A stretch of DNA of 64,000 nt from Anaerolineae bacterium (GTDB taxonomy: Bacteria; Chloroflexota; Anaerolineae; Aggregatilineales; Phototrophicaceae), in contig JAJDZV010000007.1 in assembly GCA_022824465.1 (NCBI GenBank), positions 1 through 64,000 on the forward strand, in the 5' to 3' direction. The position numbers and the translations under genes were made by a program. Position 1 is the first letter of the stretch. Each line of letters starts with the position of its first letter. This document shows, in pieces, positions 61,203-64,000 of this stretch. The notes under the pieces are model-generated. The model was not told where the DNA came from. It saw only the letters and a program-made list of their open reading frames with translations, and searched no databases.

Positions 61203-62669
61203 CTACAGGACGGTCTGCAACTTGCGGAAACGCGGCGCTTCGCCTGGCGCTGGCGAATTTATGAAGGCGCCGCGCTTGACCACCTCCTCGCGCCCGCCGA
61301 GGGATGCAATCCGCCGCTGCTGATCCATCTTCGCCCGCCGGTCGACCGCTTCGGGGTCGACGATAGCGCGCAGATTCGCTTCATAATCGGAGAGCAAGTT
61401 CTGCGAATCCGCGTCCAGATTCGCGGCAAGATCGTTGACTTCGTCTGGATCGGCGACCAGGTCAAAGAGTTGCGCCGGCGCACCGACATGATAGATGTAT
61501 TTGTAGCGTCGGTCGCGCAGCATGTAATAGGCATTCTGCGACGCAATGGCGTGGTACTCGGCGAAAACAGTGCGGTCGCGGTCCGGGCCCGCAGCGATGT
61601 CCCAAAGCGATTCGCCCGGCAGCGCCTCAGCCTTCTCATCCGCCGGGCAGCCGACGGCAGGCAACACCGTGGGAAAGCAATCCACCATAGAAATCGGCGT
61701 GTCGACAACTTTGCCCGCCGGCACATCCGGACCTGATATGATAAACGGTATCGCCGAAGCTTCTTCGTACATGGTGAACTTGCCGAAGATGCCGCGCGCG
61801 CCCAGATGCTCGCCGTGATCCGATGTATAGATGACACGGGTCTTCCCCCGAAGTTTCAGCGCGTCCAGCGCCGCCAGCACCTGCCCGATCTGGTCATCAA
61901 GGAAGGTGCAGATGCCGTAGTAAGCCGCGTGCAGCCGACGAATGGTCGCTTCGTCAAAGGGTCGATCATGACCGAAAAACCGTCTCATGGCTTCATATGC
62001 CGGATGCCGGGGCCAGTCGGAATCGCGCCACTGCGGCGGCAGCGTGACGTCCTCATGTCGATAGCGTTTATAGGTCTCGGGCGGCGCGAGAAATGGCGGA
62101 TGCGGCGTCACGAAGGATAGAAACAGCGCCCAGGGATTCTCGTCGGCGGCGCGCTCATGCAACCAACGAATGGCGTTGTCTCGGTTGCGAATATCATATT
62201 GCTGATAAGTGGATCCGCCCGGTCCCGCTTCGTCTATGCCCACGCGCGAGTCACGCAGGAGGGAGCCATCGCGAATGCCGCTGGCGGGATCGCCGATGCC
62301 CTCGACAACGTGCAGCGGCTCGATCTCCCGCGTGAAGCCGTTGTCGTCATCCGCGCTGCGGAAATGCAGTTTGCCGATGGAATCGACGCAGAAGCCCTTC
62401 TCTTTCAGCCGATGACCCCAACTGGGCACTTTGCCATCGTAGGGCATGCCGTTGTCCCAGTTGCCGATCTGGTGAATGTATTGCCCGGTCGCGAGGGAGG
62501 CGCGGGCTGGCACGCAAATCGCGCAATTGGTATAGGCATTGCTGAAGCGCGTCCCGTCCGCGGCTAATCGATCCAGATTGGGCGTCTGCACGATGCTATG
62601 CCCGGCGCAGCCCATAGCCGCCGCCTGATGTTGATCGGACATGATGAAGAGCAGATTGAGCGGTTCCAT
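61203..62669 (-). CDS. Sulfatase (type I), CVPAR active site
   Basis: The 488-residue enzyme has NLLFIMSDQHQAAAMGCAGH, the formylglycine motif CVPARASLATGQYIH (Cys52) and YTSDHGEHLGARGIFGK. The start and QIGNWDNGMPYDGKVP segments resemble choline-sulfatase-type members and sulfatases of polysaccharide loci. No signal peptide is present. It is divergent from the Ldh gene and convergent with the sulfatase at 59688. The ester is unknown. Confidence 0.92.
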   Translation of the reverse strand: MEPLNLLFIMSDQHQAAAMGCAGHSIVQTPNLDRLAADGTRFSNAYTNCAICVPARASLATGQYIHQIGNWDNGMPYDGKVPSWGHRLKEKGFCVDSIGKLHFRSADDDNGFTREIEPLHVVEGIGDPASGIRDGSLLRDSRVGIDEAGPGGSTYQQYDIRNRDNAIRWLHERAADENPWALFLSFVTPHPPFLAPPETYKRYRHEDVTLPPQWRDSDWPRHPAYEAMRRFFGHDRPFDEATIRRLHAAYYGICTFLDDQIGQVLAALDALKLRGKTRVIYTSDHGEHLGARGIFGKFTMYEEASAIPFIISGPDVPAGKVVDTPISMVDCFPTVLPAVGCPADEKAEALPGESLWDIAAGPDRDRTVFAEYHAIASQNAYYMLRDRRYKYIYHVGAPAQLFDLVADPDEVNDLAANLDADSQNLLSDYEANLRAIVDPEAVDRRAKMDQQRRIASLGGREEVVKRGAFINSPAPGEAPRFRKLQTVL

Positions 62670-62752
62670 TCGCCGATCTTAGCCCAAAGCCGCCGCCTAA
62701 AGCAAACAAATGACGTGACCCTTGCAACGCTGGCAATCATAGGCCTAACCGA

Positions 62753-62758
62753 TATACT
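62753..62758 (+). promoter_or_regulatory. Candidate -10 box of the Ldh-family gene
   Basis: TATACT lies 33 bp before the ATG at 62792. TGGCAA, 16 bp upstream, is a weak -35. The region also separates the divergent sulfatase gene. Confidence 0.35.
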
Positions 62759-62791
62759 TGGCGGAAAGTCTACCCTTGACCAGTCACATCC

Positions 62792-63841
62792 ATGACACAA
62801 ATTATCCGGGCTGAGCCGCTTGAGAGCCTCTGCCGCGAGATCTTCATCGCCAAGGGCGCGCCGGTCGACATCGCCGCCATCGTCGCCGAGTCGCTTGTGA
62901 CTACCAATCTCTTTGGTCACGACTCGCACGGCGTCTTGCGCGTCAAACAATACGTCACGATGATCCGCGACGGCATGATACAGCCGGACCAGCGCCCGCG
63001 GATTCACAAGCGATTCGGCGCTACGGCAATGGTGACTGGCGGCTATGGCTTCGGGCAAATCGGCGCGCGTTACGCTGCTGAACTGGCGGCTGAAATTGGC
63101 GCGGAACATGGCATCGGCGCAGTTTCGCTGGGGCAATCGACGCATGTCGGGCGTCTGGGCGAATACACGGCGATGATTGCGGCAAAAGGGCTGATCGGCA
63201 TCGGCTTCACCAGCGGCAGCATGTACAGTGGCTGGGTAACGCCTTATGGCGGGCGCGAGCGGACCTTCGGCACGAATCCGATGTCCTTCGCCGTGCCCAG
63301 CGGTGATGGCGGGTCGCTCTTGCTCGATTTCGCGACATCTGGAGTCGCCCATGGCAAGATCGTGCTGGCGCGGACGAAAGGCGCGCCCCTGCCAATCGGC
63401 ATGATGCTGGACAAAGAAGGACGCCCGACCACCGATGCGGGGATCCTGGACGATGGCGCCGTGCTGCTGGCGATGGGTTTGCACAAAGGCTCAGGCTTGT
63501 CGCTAATGATGGAAATCATCCCGACCCTGCTCGCGGGTCACCGCCCCATCAGTTCGCCCGAGTTTCATTTTGGCAATCCCACCCTGCTAATCGCGCTGGC
63601 GCCGGCCGCATTTGACGAAGAGACCGACTTCACAGAGCACGTCGACAGCTTGAAGCGGCGCGTCAAAGCCGTGACGCCGGCCGATGGCTTCGCCGAGGTG
63701 CTGCTCCCCGGTGAGCCGGAAGCGCAATCATACGCCGAGCGCGTCAAGTCGGGCATTCCGCTGCCGAAGGAGGTCTGGGCGGATCTCTGCGCGCTGGCCG
63801 CTAACCTTACGATTTCCTCGCCAATCCAGGCTTTGACCTGA
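62792..63841 (+). CDS. Ldh-family (malate/L-lactate dehydrogenase type) oxidoreductase
   Basis: This 349-residue NAD(P)-dependent enzyme of the Ldh_2 family has the conserved GHDSHGVLRVKQYV, a catalytic His (QSTHVGRLGEY), GTNPMSFAVPSG and LHKGSGLSLMMEI. Members reduce or oxidise 2-hydroxy acids, ureidoglycolate or sugar acids. In this locus oxidation of a deoxy sugar acid, for instance in fucose catabolism, is one possibility; it is only an inference from the neighbours. It ends 41 bp before the fucosidase start. Confidence 0.88.
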   Translation: MTQIIRAEPLESLCREIFIAKGAPVDIAAIVAESLVTTNLFGHDSHGVLRVKQYVTMIRDGMIQPDQRPRIHKRFGATAMVTGGYGFGQIGARYAAELAAEIGAEHGIGAVSLGQSTHVGRLGEYTAMIAAKGLIGIGFTSGSMYSGWVTPYGGRERTFGTNPMSFAVPSGDGGSLLLDFATSGVAHGKIVLARTKGAPLPIGMMLDKEGRPTTDAGILDDGAVLLAMGLHKGSGLSLMMEIIPTLLAGHRPISSPEFHFGNPTLLIALAPAAFDEETDFTEHVDSLKRRVKAVTPADGFAEVLLPGEPEAQSYAERVKSGIPLPKEVWADLCALAANLTISSPIQALT

Positions 63842-63882
63842 ATTCATAGCGTATCGGCAACTGGACGAAAGGAGACTCGACA

Positions 63883-64000
63883 ATGAATCAGCCCAAACCG
63901 ACGAAAGGCAAGACTGACTGGTTCGTGCATGACCGCTTCGGCATGTTCATCCATTGGGGTTTGTACGCCCTGCCCGCGCGCCACGAATGGGTCAAACAGC
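63883..64000 (+). CDS. Alpha-L-fucosidase-like glycoside hydrolase (GH29), partial
   Basis: The N-terminus from ATG 63883 has DWFVHDRFGMFIHWGLYALP and HEWVK, the start of GH29 (compare KFGIFIHWG and EW of the family). AAGGAGA lies 7 bp upstream of the ATG. The gene continues off the right edge. GH29 enzymes release L-fucose from glycans. With the sulfatases it suggests a sulfated fucose-rich substrate such as fucoidan or host-like mucin glycan. No signal peptide is visible in the part seen. Confidence 0.85.
   Translation, partial: MNQPKPTKGKTDWFVHDRFGMFIHWGLYALPARHEWVKQ

Noticed and set aside
1-64000. CRISPR array, prophage or insertion sequence
   Set aside because: No regular spaced repeats, no transposase, integrase or phage structural motifs were seen in any ORF.

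Overview
The window most likely comes from a free-living Chloroflexota bacterium, probably class Anaerolineae or a close relative. This rests on the GC-rich coding style, many GTG/TTG starts, the lipoproteins with long Thr/Pro/Ala linkers after the lipobox, and the gene mix. The 16S fragment is too short to place it further. I see no phage, transposase, plasmid or CRISPR genes; this looks like chromosomal core followed by a sugar-utilisation island.

Bases 1-8.1 kb (minus strand): the 5' end of a 16S rRNA gene with its promoter, a hairpin/T-tract and a boxA-like element. Upstream lies a co-directional block: dnaX, a frame-disrupted membrane gene, ybaB, recR and two tandem paralogous multi-spanning membrane proteins of GT-C type. 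Bases 8.2-26 kb: housekeeping and metabolic genes. These are a Rieske fusion protein, rsgA, a DsbA-like thioredoxin, a TrmA/RlmD-like protein without the catalytic residues, a class V aminotransferase, prmC and prfA, haloalkane dehalogenase-deoC-PucR regulator, acpS, a lipoprotein, a methyltransferase, an FmdB-like protein, a SixA-nitroreductase fusion and guaA. A gap of about 950 bp without genes follows.

Bases 26.6-51.1 kb: regulation and cell envelope. These are an orphan OmpR-type response regulator, two GT4 and one GT2 glycosyltransferases, an S9 peptidase, a pseudo-receiver-DUF309 protein, DUF177 plus a primary-type sigma factor behind a consensus promoter, an epimerase, an M28 lipoprotein peptidase, a TIR-FHA protein, a hexapeptide acyltransferase, two class A penicillin-binding proteins, a polyprenyl synthase and several lipoproteins. 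A tRNA-Arg(ACG) with a terminator lies at 51.2-51.35 kb.

Bases 51.3-64 kb: a sulfated-glycan locus. Two divergent sets, each in the order permease-permease-binding protein-sulfatase, mirror one another around 56.25 kb. A third sulfatase, an Ldh-family dehydrogenase and the start of a GH29 alpha-L-fucosidase follow. The simplest reading is import of sulfated, possibly fucose-containing oligosaccharides followed by desulfation and hydrolysis inside the cell. The sulfatases carry no signal peptides; the transporter ATPase and the sulfatase-maturing enzyme are not in the window.

The most unusual items are the catalytically stripped TrmA-like protein, the SixA-nitroreductase fusion, the TIR-FHA protein lacking the usual TIR glutamate, the Rieske protein with a large helical domain, and the mirror-image sulfatase/transporter operons. 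All calls come from reading the sequence; no database search was run.
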